Notes under the pieces: generated by a model
What the model saw: the letters and a program-made list of their open reading frames with translations, nothing else
Told to the model about the DNA's origin: nothing
Databases searched by the model: none
NCBI GenBank assembly: GCA_905182865.1
Contig: CAJJCY010000001.1
Location: forward strand, 496,001-560,000
DNA from: an uncultured SAR324 cluster bacterium
Lineage (GTDB): Bacteria > SAR324 > NAC60-12
Length of the DNA: 64,000 nt
Reading direction: 5' to 3'
Translations under genes and position numbers: made by a program
Shown: positions 1-11,259 of the stretch, piece after piece
Position numbering within the stretch: position 1 is the stretch's first letter
How the letters are laid out: each line of letters opens with the position of its first letter

Positions 1-74
1 GCGGGTAAATATTGAGCTGACTTAAAATCGGATTTGTCATTTTTCGATCCTTCTACTTAGATTCTCTGTGGAAA

Positions 75-268
75 CTAAAGCAAGAGGTATCTATGAGGAA
101 ATACCAGATGAAATTTTCCTGAACATTCTCTATTATCAAGATAAAACGGCAATACGATATATTCTTCATCCATAACAGAATCACGAAGGAATCCCAATTG
201 TAAGATATGACGGCAACTTGCCACTTTTAATTTGTCGCTTTTTGGCCATAGTCTCATGGATTAAATTC
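75..268 (-). other. out-of-frame continuation of the upstream hypothetical gene
   Basis: After the stop of the 269-751 gene, the minus strand keeps a coding look in other frames. A stretch ending near position 75 reads with the pattern YIVLPFYLDN and SGKFHLVFP, which resembles the last strands of CheC/CheX/FliM-type folds. The frame must change at least twice between about 280 and 190 for the pieces to join. I read this as the C-terminal part of the same gene, broken by indels. The resemblance is by eye and weak. Confidence 0.25.
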
Positions 269-751
269 TCAACTTGTTAAAATAAATGGAGAATTAACTA
301 TTGAAGTAAATCCGAAATCATTAAAAATATTTGCATGATTTCGAGAATTTTTTGTATGAACCAATGAAGCTAGTCCCTCACCGACGGTGCGGCTAAAATG
401 CAAAATCCAGACTGAGTTGGAATGTTTCATCTCAAACAGAGAAAAATAAGACCGTCCGGGAGACCAACTGTTCAAGTTGGCATAAGACAGGCATTGTTCA
501 GTTTCAGAGGTAATTCTGAAGGCACCGGGAAGGATTGTTTGAAGTTGGGCAGTTAGTGTATTTACCAGTCTCTGAACTAATAAATTTTCTTTAGACTCCG
601 CGTACATTTCGATTTGCTGTGAAAAACCTGCTCCGGGGAAGTTTTTTTCAGATGCCGGTTTTTCGATTTTGGGAACTTCAAATGTCTCCCGAATCATTTG
701 TTGCAGTATTTCCTCTGAAGTAATTTCTGTGGCTGATGTTTGATTTAGCAT
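269..751 (-). CDS. hypothetical protein, possibly truncated by a frameshift
   Basis: A 160-residue protein with no confident family. The N-terminus is polar and acidic, followed by a helical stretch with QRLVNTLTAQLQ around residues 60-72 and a beta-rich section around residues 95-125. The order of elements, with an E-G-L-A-S-L-V helix and a following NSPF strand, loosely recalls CheC/CheX/FliM-type domains. The reading frame stops abruptly at 269-271, while a compatible continuation is visible downstream in other frames, so the protein is probably longer in reality. It is divergent from the gene starting near 996. Confidence 0.4.
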   Translation of the reverse strand: MLNQTSATEITSEEILQQMIRETFEVPKIEKPASEKNFPGAGFSQQIEMYAESKENLLVQRLVNTLTAQLQTILPGAFRITSETEQCLSYANLNSWSPGRSYFSLFEMKHSNSVWILHFSRTVGEGLASLVHTKNSRNHANIFNDFGFTSIVNSPFILTS

Positions 752-995
752 TTTTTCTTTATAATTCCAAATCTGAAATGTCCAGGGAATCTCTTTCCAA
801 TTTCATAATCAATTATACATCCAGATTACGTTTGAGGCCAACACAAATATTTATAAAGCTAACTTCCGAGTTAATAAGATTGAATTTACTGCTAATTTTT
901 GAGAAGATCTAAGAAAAATGTTGAAAAACATATTACGCGCCAAATTAACAGAAAGGAAACAAAACTGCGACAAAACTTTTACATATTCAAAGTTC

Positions 996-1850
996 ATGCA
1001 GAAGTCTCTTGACATAACCATTATTTTTCTATTTTGTTTTTCAGGCGGAATGTTATTTGAACAAAATTTAGGGGCAGAAAGTCAGGGCCGCAAAATACAA
1101 TCATATGTAAAAAATGGAGCTGTTTTACAGGCCAGGAAAAGGGAAGTACGTATTCTAGAACAAAAGAAAAAGGGACGTAAAGTGAAGTATTATGTCTTGA
1201 AAAAATCTGTTTTGCAAGGCAGGAAAAGTATTGCAAAAATGTCTGCAAATAAAATGTTGGAAACCGGTTTGGTCACTTCTAAGATGGTTAAAAATAACCG
1301 CTGGTTTGTGAAAAAGCCTTTTCAGTCTTCATATAAAAAAGTCAATATTGTCAGTAAATATACTCCTCTGAAGGTAAATCCAGAAGTATCTGATAAAATA
1401 AGCCGTGAGGCACTGCAGATGTCTAAAACACGAGCACGCATAACTGGACCTGTTAAGCCGGGCATTCTTTATTCTGAAGATTCCAGTCGCGGAGTTTTGG
1501 AGATGACTAAAACACGAGCACGCATAACTGGACCTGTTAAGCCTGACATTCTTTATTCTGAAGAATCCAGTCGTGGAGTTTTGGAGATGACCAAAACACG
1601 AGCACGCATAACTGGACCTGTTAAGCCGGATATAATATACTCTAAGAAGGTCAGTCGTGAGGCAATGGAAATGACATTGAAGCGCTCCCAAAAAGCTGTA
1701 TCTGCAGGAAAAATTGTATCTGCAGGTAAAGGCATTGTCTACTCTGCTAAAACATTGATAAAAATGAGCAAAAGGCCGACCATTGTTTATGCTCCATTTA
1801 AAAGTAAAAAATCCGGTGAGAAGAAAAAAACCGATGTCGAAAAAAATTAA
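996..1850 (+). CDS. basic secreted repeat protein, unknown function
   Basis: I do not recognise the family. An upstream ATG at 918 would add 26 residues, but the ATG at 996 puts a classic signal peptide at the N-terminus: MQKSLD, a hydrophobic core TIIFLFCFSGGMLF, then a small-residue region GAES. The mature protein is very rich in Lys and Arg. From 1419 it carries three nearly identical 28-residue units (core KTRARITGPVKP), flanked by diverged copies starting SREALQM and SREAMEM. The C-terminus is a lysine-rich tail. A strongly basic, repeat-bearing exported protein could bind a polyanion such as nucleic acid, lipopolysaccharide or peptidoglycan; that is inference only. Confidence 0.55.
   Translation: MQKSLDITIIFLFCFSGGMLFEQNLGAESQGRKIQSYVKNGAVLQARKREVRILEQKKKGRKVKYYVLKKSVLQGRKSIAKMSANKMLETGLVTSKMVKNNRWFVKKPFQSSYKKVNIVSKYTPLKVNPEVSDKISREALQMSKTRARITGPVKPGILYSEDSSRGVLEMTKTRARITGPVKPDILYSEESSRGVLEMTKTRARITGPVKPDIIYSKKVSREAMEMTLKRSQKAVSAGKIVSAGKGIVYSAKTLIKMSKRPTIVYAPFKSKKSGEKKKTDVEKN
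1419..1670 (+). repeat. three tandem 84-bp coding repeats
   Basis: Units at 1419-1502, 1503-1586 and 1587-1670 encode 28 residues each. The first two thirds of each unit are almost identical at the DNA level, including the stretch acacgagcacgcataactgg, and the last third diverges in the third unit. Unit length is a multiple of three, so copy number can change without breaking the frame. Confidence 0.9.
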
Positions 1851-2236
1851 GTCAGTTCAACCCCTTGAACTATCCCAGGAACTTTCCCAGTCAATTTAAT
1901 TGTGGTGAAAACTTAAATAGTGTCTGAACGAGAATCTATCTATCTCAGCTTTTTCAGGGCTTCAGCAGTTTTTGAATAACCAGAGATTTAGTTGTCAATT
2001 TTAAGTTTTCTGCTAACAGAATGAAAAATCAGTCCAAAGAACTATTAGCTGACTGCTGAAAGCTTTTTGTAAAATCCTCATTGCTGAAATCAAAAATAAT
2101 TAACTGTTATTACAACATATTATTTTTATCTTTCAAGCACTAATAATCAATATAAGAAACAAATATGGTTTTTTTGCTAATAAAAGGTATTATCAAATTG
2201 TAGGATCCAAACACATCATTGACTGAGGTAAAACTA
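1851..2236. other. intergenic region upstream of aceE
   Basis: No gene is visible. A perfect hairpin with 7-bp arms (1854-1860 agttcaa and 1865-1871 ttgaact) and a CCCC loop lies just after the repeat-protein stop and may act as a weak terminator, although no T-tract follows. The rest is AT-rich and presumably holds the aceE promoter; I could not pick a convincing -35/-10 pair. A GAGGT Shine-Dalgarno at 2225-2229 precedes the aceE ATG. Confidence 0.5.
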
Positions 2237-4897
2237 ATGACTCCAAAAAAAGAAAACGATTTAGATCCGCAGGAAACCCAGGAATGGGTAGAGGCTATGG
2301 AGGCAGTCGTTGAAAGAGACGGTTTTGAAAGGGCACAATTCCTCTTACGAGAATTAGCAGACCATGCGGTTTTGTCAGGAGTAGGCAGTCCTTATTCTGC
2401 TAATACACCATATCTGAATACAATTCCACCGGAACTTGAAGTACGTTCTAAAGGAGATCAGGAACTGGAGCACAAGATTCGCTCAATTATCCGTTGGAAT
2501 GCAGTGGTAATGGTCATGCGTGCAAATCGGGATTCATCTGACTTAGGAGGGCACATCGCCAGTTTTGCTTCTTCGGCTACACTGTATGATGTCGGTTTTA
2601 ACCATTTTTGGCAGGCAGTAGGTAAAGATCATGGTGGTGATTTAGTATTTTTTCAGGGTCATTCAGCACCAGGAATATATGCTCGGGCCTTTGTGGAGGG
2701 CAGGCTGACGGAAGAGCAAATGGATAATTTCCGTCGTGAATCCGATGGTAAAGGTGTTCCTTCATATCCTCATCCATGGTTGATGCCTGACTTTTGGCAG
2801 TTTCCGACTGTTTCCATGGGACTGGGACCAATCATGGCAATTTACCAGGCACGTTTCCTAAAATACCTTCACAACCGCGGTTTAGCAGACACTACCGGAC
2901 GCAAAGTATGGGCTTTCCTGGGGGACGGTGAAACAGATGAACCGCAATCTCTGGGAGCAATTGGCCTGGCCTCCCGTGAAAATTTGGACAATCTTATTTT
3001 TGTTATTAACTGCAATTTGCAAGGACTAGATGGTCCAGTACGTGGAAACGGAAAAATAATACAGGAACTTGAAGGTGATTTCCGTGGTGCAGGTTGGAAT
3101 GTGATAAAAGTTATCTGGGGTTCATACTGGGATCCTTTGCTGGCAAAAGACACTGAAGGTTTTCTGCGTAAACGTATGGATGAAGCAATTGACGGAGAAT
3201 ATCAGGCTTTTAAAGCAAAAGGTGGAGCATATACCCGTGCTCACTTTTTTGGTAAATACCCTGAATTGCTGGAGATGGTTTCTAATATGTCTGATGAGGA
3301 CATTTGGAGACTGAACCGTGGTGGGCATGATCCTCACAAAATATACGCAGCATACCATTCTGCAGTAAGTCATACGGGACAGCCAACTGTAATTCTTGCA
3401 AAAACGGTAAAAGGTTACGGGATGGGAGGATCTGGTGAGGCAATCAACATCACTCATTCACAAAAGAAAATGAAAATGGACGATCTGAAAAGTTTTAGGG
3501 ATCGTTTTCAGGTTCCAATTTCTGATAAAGAAGTGGAACAAATGTCGTTTTACAGGCCTCCTGATGATGCTCCTGAATTGGAATATCTTAAACAGTGCCG
3601 TACTGCTCTTGGAGGCCACCTGCCTGCCCGTAGAACAAAAGGAGATTCTCTTGACATTCCCGCATTAACAATTTTCGAGCGATTATTACAGGAAACTGGA
3701 GAACGGGAAATATCCACAACTCAGGCACTTGTGCAAGCAATGACATTATTGTGCAAAGATAAAAACATCGGCCAACGGATTGTTCCTATAGTGCCTGATG
3801 AAGCAAGAACATTTGGCATGGAAGGTTTTTTTCACCAAATCGGAATTTATGCGCACGAAGGACAAAAATACGAACCTGTCGATCGTGATCAATTAATGTA
3901 TTACAAGGAGAATCAGAGCGGTCAATTATTGGAGGAGGGCATTACTGAAGACGGCGCCATGTCTTCCTGGATTGCTTCTGCGACAGCCTACAGCAATTCT
4001 GGAATACAGATGATTCCATTTTATATTTTTTACTCGATGTTTGGTTTTCAGCGGATAGGTGATCTTGCTTGGGCTGCTGGAGATATGCAGGCACGTGGAT
4101 TTTTAATTGGCGCTACTTCCGGACGAACCACACTCAATGGTGAGGGTTTGCAACATGAAGATGGACACAGTCAAATCATGGCTGGAAATGTGCCCAACTG
4201 TGTTTCTTATGATCCGACTTTTTCTCATGAATTGATGGTGATTATCCAGAATGGAATGGAACGCATGTTTAAAAAACAGGAGAATGTTTTTTATTACATA
4301 ACCACAATGAATGAAAATTATTCGCATCCGGGCTTAATTAAAGGTCAGGAAAAAAACATTGTGAAAGGTATGTATTTGCTGCAAAAAGGTAAAAAAGGGA
4401 AAACGAGAGTACAATTGTTGGGTTCCGGATCAATTTTACGGGAATCGATTGCAGCAGCAGATTTGCTGTCTGCAGATTTTAAGGTGGAGGCGGACATCTG
4501 GAGCTGTACCAGTTTCAATCAACTGAAGCGTGACGGCGATGATGTTTCACGCTGGAACATGCTGCATCCAGATAAAAAACCAAAAATGAGTCATGTTGAA
4601 AAATGTCTCTTGGATACAGACGGTCCTGTAGTTGCGGCAACAGATTATGTTAAACTTTTTGCCGACCAGATACGTGCATATGTACCTCGATCTTATTCTG
4701 TGCTTGGAACTGATGGATTTGGCAGGAGCGATTCACGTCAAGCCTTGAGGAAGCATTTTGAAGTAGACCGATATTACATAGCAGTGGCAGCGTTAAATGC
4801 TCTTATGGAAGATGGGAGTGTTTCATTCAAAACAGTAAATGCTGCCATCAAAAAATACGGAATTGACCCCAACAAAAATAATCCATTGATGTCCTGA
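2237..4897 (+). CDS. aceE: pyruvate dehydrogenase E1 component, homodimeric type
   Basis: E1 decarboxylates pyruvate with thiamine diphosphate and transfers the acetyl group to the lipoyl arm of E2. The product of 886 residues matches the usual length of homodimeric AceE proteins. The thiamine-diphosphate motif GDGETDEP starts at residue 229, with the N-C-N-L-Q-G-L-D-G-P-V segment ending the motif about 30 residues on. An in-frame TTG lies 18 bases upstream, but the ATG at 2237 sits six bases after GAGGT, which decides the start. It opens an aceE-aceF-lpd operon, with 11 bases to aceF. The whole 2.7-kb frame is intact, in contrast to its two downstream partners. Confidence 0.95.
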   Translation: MTPKKENDLDPQETQEWVEAMEAVVERDGFERAQFLLRELADHAVLSGVGSPYSANTPYLNTIPPELEVRSKGDQELEHKIRSIIRWNAVVMVMRANRDSSDLGGHIASFASSATLYDVGFNHFWQAVGKDHGGDLVFFQGHSAPGIYARAFVEGRLTEEQMDNFRRESDGKGVPSYPHPWLMPDFWQFPTVSMGLGPIMAIYQARFLKYLHNRGLADTTGRKVWAFLGDGETDEPQSLGAIGLASRENLDNLIFVINCNLQGLDGPVRGNGKIIQELEGDFRGAGWNVIKVIWGSYWDPLLAKDTEGFLRKRMDEAIDGEYQAFKAKGGAYTRAHFFGKYPELLEMVSNMSDEDIWRLNRGGHDPHKIYAAYHSAVSHTGQPTVILAKTVKGYGMGGSGEAINITHSQKKMKMDDLKSFRDRFQVPISDKEVEQMSFYRPPDDAPELEYLKQCRTALGGHLPARRTKGDSLDIPALTIFERLLQETGEREISTTQALVQAMTLLCKDKNIGQRIVPIVPDEARTFGMEGFFHQIGIYAHEGQKYEPVDRDQLMYYKENQSGQLLEEGITEDGAMSSWIASATAYSNSGIQMIPFYIFYSMFGFQRIGDLAWAAGDMQARGFLIGATSGRTTLNGEGLQHEDGHSQIMAGNVPNCVSYDPTFSHELMVIIQNGMERMFKKQENVFYYITTMNENYSHPGLIKGQEKNIVKGMYLLQKGKKGKTRVQLLGSGSILRESIAAADLLSADFKVEADIWSCTSFNQLKRDGDDVSRWNMLHPDKKPKMSHVEKCLLDTDGPVVAATDYVKLFADQIRAYVPRSYSVLGTDGFGRSDSRQALRKHFEVDRYYIAVAALNALMEDGSVSFKTVNAAIKKYGIDPNKNNPLMS

Positions 4898-4908
4898 GGA
4901 GAAACGCC

Positions 4909-6222
4909 ATGAGTAGTATTAAAGACATACTTGTTCCTGACATAGGTGAATTCGATGCAGTCGAAGTTATTGAAGTTCTGGTTAAATCAGGAGACGCCGT
5001 TTCTGTTGAAGATGCGCTGCTCACAATGGAAAGTGATAAGGCTTCAATGGATGTTCCTTCTCCGTTTAGCGGTACAGTAAAGACGGTAAAATTAAAAGCT
5101 GGAGACAAAGTTTCACAAAACGACCTGATCCTTACTTTAGTGGTAAAAGAACTTGAAACTGCAGTTACCGAAACTTCTGCTGAAACAGAAAATTCTGAAG
5201 CAACTGCACCGGAAACTAAGGATATTGTTTCCACAATAGAATCTGAATCAACAAGCTCTGGAGCTGTTTCCAAAGAACCGGCACGGCGTCCACCGCCAAT
5301 AGTGATGTCGGTTAATCAGAAATCATTTTTGCGTGCACATGCAAGTCCTTCGATTCGTAAATTTGCCCGCGAATTAGGTGTTGACCTGAGTCAGGTCCAT
5401 GGTTCCGGACGCAAAGAACGTATCACAAAAGAAGATGTTCAGGAATTTGTCAAGCAGGCTTTGGGAGGAACAGCTTCCGGAACTGCTGCTGCCGGATCAG
5501 GAATTCCAGCAATGCCTGAAATAGATTTCAGTAAATTTGGTCCTGTAGAAATTAAACCGCTTTCCAGAATACAGAAAAAAGCTGCTGTAAATTTGCATCG
5601 AGGATGGCTGAACTTACCAATCGTCACGCATCATGATGAGGCTGATATAACTGAACTCGAATATTTTCGAAAATCGCTTAAAGACAAGTCGTTCATTGAC
5701 TCTAACTCCTCTTGTTTTTTTACTCAAAGCATGTGCTGTGGCAATTCGGAAGCATCCAAATTTCAACTCATCCTTGACTGTAGACAAGGAGAATTTAGTG
5801 TTGAAGAAATATCTTCACATTGGAGTGGCAGTGGATACTCCGGACGGCCTGGTGGTTCCTGTGATAAGGGATGTGGAACAGAAAGGTTTGCTGGAACTGG
5901 CCAAAGAACTAGGTGAAGTTAGTGAAAAAGCTCGAGCAAAAAAACTAAAAACCAACGACATACAAGGCGGTTGTTTCAGTATTTCCAGTTTAGGCGGAAT
6001 TGGCGGAACAGCTTTTACACCTTTGGTGAATGCTCCGGAAGTTGCAATTCTCGGTGTAACGCGTTCACGTATGATGCCTGTCTGGAACGGTAAAGAATTT
6101 TTGCCGCGCCTTATGCTGCCAATGGATTTGACTTATGATCACCGTGTGATTGATGGAGCACAAGCGGCTCGATTTATGGTAGACTTGTGCGAAATTTTGT
6201 CAGATATGCGGAGAATGTCGTT

Positions 6223-6226
<4 letters not shown>
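4909..6226 (+). CDS. aceF: dihydrolipoamide acetyltransferase (E2), frameshifted
   Basis: E2 carries the acetyl group on lipoate and passes it to CoA. A single lipoyl domain occupies about residues 1-80 with the lipoylation motif ESDKASM, then an acidic Ala/Glu/Thr linker, a peripheral subunit-binding domain (ASPSIRKFARELGVD) around residues 145-180, and the catalytic domain ending in the active-site motif DHRVIDG. The frame breaks at about 5685-5696: before it the sequence reads YFRKSLKDK, after it LTPLVFLLKA in another frame, exactly as expected of one continuous E2. Total length is 3n+1, so one base is extra or two are missing. The stop overlaps the lpd start as ATGA. Probably an assembly error. 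Confidence 0.9.
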
Positions 6227-7993
<1,767 letters not shown>

Positions 7994-8028
7994 TGCAAAG
8001 GCAGTTAAATATTTGTGGTTTAAAAAAG

Positions 8029-8047
8029 AACTCGACTGTCACGAGTT
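8029..8047 (+). terminator. possible terminator after lpd
   Basis: A 6-bp stem (aactcg / cgagtt) with a 7-base loop follows the lpd stop by about 35 bases. An A-run precedes it and TTTA follows, so it is a weak candidate for an intrinsic terminator of the pyruvate dehydrogenase operon. Confidence 0.35.
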
Positions 8048-8229
8048 TTATCCTGTCATTCCGAAAATGTGTGAGCGATCTCATACGATATTGGGCATTT
8101 TTTCAGGTCTCTCTCTTCAGCAGAGATTACATGCCGTAGTAAAAAATATCAGTATATTATGAGAATTAATGTCTCACTGGAAAAATAACTGATTCAGAAT
8201 AAATATATTTTTTATAAAAACACTTGACA

Positions 8230-8337
8230 ATGATCACTCTTGGCGAAGTTAAAGTACCCGCAGGTGTATATTGGGGAGCACAATACAGATCGTTCACGTT
8301 CGCACTTCAAAATACTTACCTACGTTGTTTTTATTAA
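8230..8337 (+). pseudogene. remnant of a class II fumarase/aspartase N-terminus
   Basis: This short frame reads LGEVKVPAGVYWGAQ followed by a serine and FTF. That is the signature of the N-terminus of fumarase C and aspartate ammonia-lyase (pattern G-E-V-x-V-P-x-x-x-Y-W-G-A-Q-T-x-R-S). About two residues are missing between GAQ and RS, and the frame stops after 35 codons with no further fumarase sequence downstream. The remaining 400-odd residues are absent, so this is a truncated remnant in the lpd-rho gap. The rest of 7994-8475 shows no gene. Confidence 0.6.
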
Positions 8338-8475
8338 TCACGATAACCACTTTTTGTAATTGTAGTTGTTGCAAATACGTTAAAATTTATCATCCTTCCA
8401 TTAACTAAACACATCAGAAAATGGTCTCTTAGATTAAGGGATCCTATCATTGATTAACCTCCGACTAAACCTCAA

Positions 8476-9800
8476 ATGTCTATAAGCAGGCCTGAAAATG
8501 GCGATAGCAATAATTCAAAAAATAATTCAGATAATTCAACCGCGCCAAATACACTCAATTTAATTGAGTTGAAGAAAAAAGATATCAATGGACTGATTAA
8601 GATTGCACGAGAATATGATATAGAGAATGCAAACAGCATGAGGGGTCAGGAACTACTCTTCGCCCTTTTGCAGGCCCAGACAAAACGTAAAGGGATAATT
8701 TACGGAGCAGGAGTTTTGGAAGCCCTTCCGGACGGGTTCGGATTCCTGAGAGCACCAGATTACAACTACCTCCCTGGACCAGACGATATTTATGTTTCAC
8801 CTTCACAGATAAGGCGTTTTAATTTACGGACAGGTGATACAGTTGCAGGGCAAATCAGGCCGCCAAAAGAGAGCGAACGTTATTACGCTCTTCTTAAGGT
8901 CGAAGAAATTAATTTCCGTGACCCAAATAAAGCATTCGAAAAAATTCTTTTTGACAACCTCACTCCTCTCCATCCAAACGAACACCTCAAGCTTGAACGA
9001 AAAGATAATGATTTGACCACAAGGATCATTGACCTTGTTTCGCCAATTGGGAAAGGCCAGCGAGGAGTGATTGTTGCTCCGCCAAGAACTGGTAAAACAA
9101 TGATTTTGCAGAGCATTGCAAACTCAATAGCTAAAAATTATCCAGAAGTAGATTTGATAGTTTTGTTAATTGACGAACGACCTGAGGAAGTGACAGATAT
9201 GCGTCGCTCCGTAAATGGAGAAGTTATTAGCTCAACTTTTGATGAACCGGCAACGCGGCACGTACAGGTTTCTGAAATGGTAATTGAAAAAGCAAAACGA
9301 CTTGTTGAACATCAGCGTGACGTTGTAATTTTGCTGGACTCAATAACAGGCTGGCACGGGCCTTCAATACAGTCATTCCTCCAAGCGGAAAAATTCTTTC
9401 CGGAGGAGTTGATTCCAACGCACTTTTTAAACCTAAAAGATTTTTTGGTGCAGCCAGAAACATTGAAGAAGGTGGATCATTGACCATTATTGCGACAGCA
9501 CTGATTGATACTGGCAGCAGGATGGACGAAGTGATTTTTGAGGAATTCAAAGGTACAGGTAATATGGAACTTGTACTTGATCGGAAACCTGTTGAAAAAC
9601 GGATCTTTCCTGCAATCGATCTCAGCAAATCCGGAACACGCAAAGAAGAACTGCTTGTTGATAAAGCTGACCTTGACCGTATTTGGGTTTTACGTAAAGT
9701 TCTCTCTCAATTGAATGTAGTTGAGGCTTTGGAATTTCTCATTGAAAAAATGGAAAAATTCAAAGAGAATGCGAACTTTCTTAATATGATGGATAAATAA
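8476..9800 (+). CDS. rho: transcription termination factor Rho, one-base frameshift
   Basis: Rho is the hexameric RNA-dependent ATPase that ends transcription. It shows the N-terminal Rho domain after a short polar Asn/Ser leader, the RNA-binding OB domain ([20 protein letters not shown]), Walker A APPRTGKT, and Walker [10 protein letters not shown]. The frame breaks at about 9347: adding one base in acaggctgg (as acacggctgg) restores [17 protein letters not shown] and [17 protein letters not shown], which then runs into the second half to 9800. Total length is 3n+2, consistent with one missing base. Rho is normally needed, so I read this as a sequence error. Confidence 0.93.
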
Positions 9801-9879
9801 AAAAAGCAAATTACAGACAGAAAATACATTTTCTCTTAAACCTCAAACTTTAAAAAACTTAAATCAAAAAAACAAAAAA

Positions 9880-10086
9880 ATGAAATTAAATATTCACCCG
9901 GAGTATAAAGAAACTTCATTCCACTGTGCTTGTGGAGCGACTTGGGAGACACAGTCTACAAAGGGCGGAAAAACAACAGTAGAAATTTGTTCAAACTGTC
10001 ATCCGTTTTTTACTGGATCAGCACAAAATTTTGTTGATAGTGCAGGTCGAATTGAAAAGTTTAAACGTCGTTACAAACGGGCCTGA
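9880..10086 (+). CDS. rpmE: 50S ribosomal protein L31, zinc form
   Basis: A 68-residue L31 protein of the large ribosomal subunit. It has the paired cysteines HCACG and CSNCHPF typical of the zinc-binding (C+) type, and the conserved HPFFTG and RIEKFKRRY ends. It lies between rho and prfA, an order (rho-rpmE-prfA) found in many bacteria. The stop is six bases before the prfA ATG. Confidence 0.95.
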   Translation: MKLNIHPEYKETSFHCACGATWETQSTKGGKTTVEICSNCHPFFTGSAQNFVDSAGRIEKFKRRYKRA

Positions 10087-10092
10087 CCCGAG

Positions 10093-11161
10093 ATGCTGGA
10101 AAAACTTGCGGAAATAAATGAACGCTTCGAAAATCTGACGCACGAACTAGGGCAACCCGACGTGACTCAGGATCAGGAGCGTTTCCGAAAGTTGAGTCAG
10201 GAACATTCAGGTCTGCAGGAAATTATTGAGTGTTATCACCGATATCTTGAAATCCAGCAAGAACTCGATGATAACCGTGAATTAGCAGACGCGGATAATG
10301 AAGATCAGGAAATCCGTGAAATGGCCAGTCAGGAAATTCCGGAACTCGGCCGACAGTTGGAAGAGTTGGAAAAGGAAATCCAACTTTTACATCCTTCCAA
10401 AAGATCCAGACGATTCCCGTAATATCATAATTGAAATTCGTGCAGGCACAGGTGGCGATGAAGCAGCTCTCTTTGCCCGGGACCTTTTTCAAATGTACGC
10501 ACATTATGTTGAAGCACGTAAATGGAAATTGAAACTGCTCAACGAAAGTAAAAATGATCTTGGTGGTTTCAAGGAAATAACTTTTTCAATAGAGGGCAAA
10601 GATGTATTCAGCCGCTTGAAATTTGAGGGTGGTGTACATCGTGTACAGCGGGTTCCAAAAACTGAAACGCAGGGACGCGTTCATACCTCTGCTGCAACTG
10701 TAGCGGTTTTGCCGGAAGTAGATGATGTTGAGATTGAGATCAATCCTGGAGATTTACGGATTGATGTTTATCGATCATCTGGGCCGGGTGGACAGAGTGT
10801 GAACACCACTGATTCTGCAGTTCGGATTACCCATATTCCAACCGGACTGGTTGTCATTTGTCAAAATGAAAAATCCCAGTTAAAAAATAAAAACCAAGCC
10901 TTAAAGGTCCTGCGGGCAAGGCTCTATGAAAAGGAACTTGAAGCACAACATTCTGCAACCGCAGAACAACGTCGAGGCATGGTTGGAAGCGGTGACAGGA
11001 GCGAACGTATCCGGACCTATAATTTCCCCCAGGGTCGTCTTACTGATCATCGCATCAATCTCACTCTATACAAACTTGAAGAAATTTTGCTAGGCAAGCT
11101 GGAACAGGTGATTGACCCATTGTTGTCTCACCATCAGGCAGAAATGCTCAAAGCATCTTGA
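10093..11161 (+). CDS. prfA: peptide chain release factor 1, frameshifted
   Basis: RF1 releases peptides at UAA and UAG. The second part shows the [18 protein letters not shown] region, in which P-K-T occupies the place of the RF1 anticodon-like PxT motif, and the catalytic [17 protein letters not shown] with GGQ. The frame breaks at about 10385-10400: the first frame gives EKEIQLL, the second resumes [10 protein letters not shown] and [11 protein letters not shown]. Length is 3n+1. It starts six bases after rpmE. The protein would be about 356 residues, normal for RF1. Another essential gene with a single break, so probably a sequence error. Confidence 0.92.
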
Positions 11162-11259
11162 GTATTTCCCAGTTTACAGTATAAAGTTAAGCGCTTCTTT
11201 ATAAGCTTGATTTGTTTGTAGAAAAACCCAAACCCATAACCATAATCCAATCCACTAAA

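Noticed and set aside
918..995. N-terminal extension of the repeat protein from the ATG at 918
   Set aside because: It would place 26 polar residues before a textbook signal peptide, so the ATG at 996 is preferred.
8220..8255. TTGACA at 8224 as a -35 box for rho
   Set aside because: It lies in the fumarase remnant and no -10 box follows at suitable spacing.
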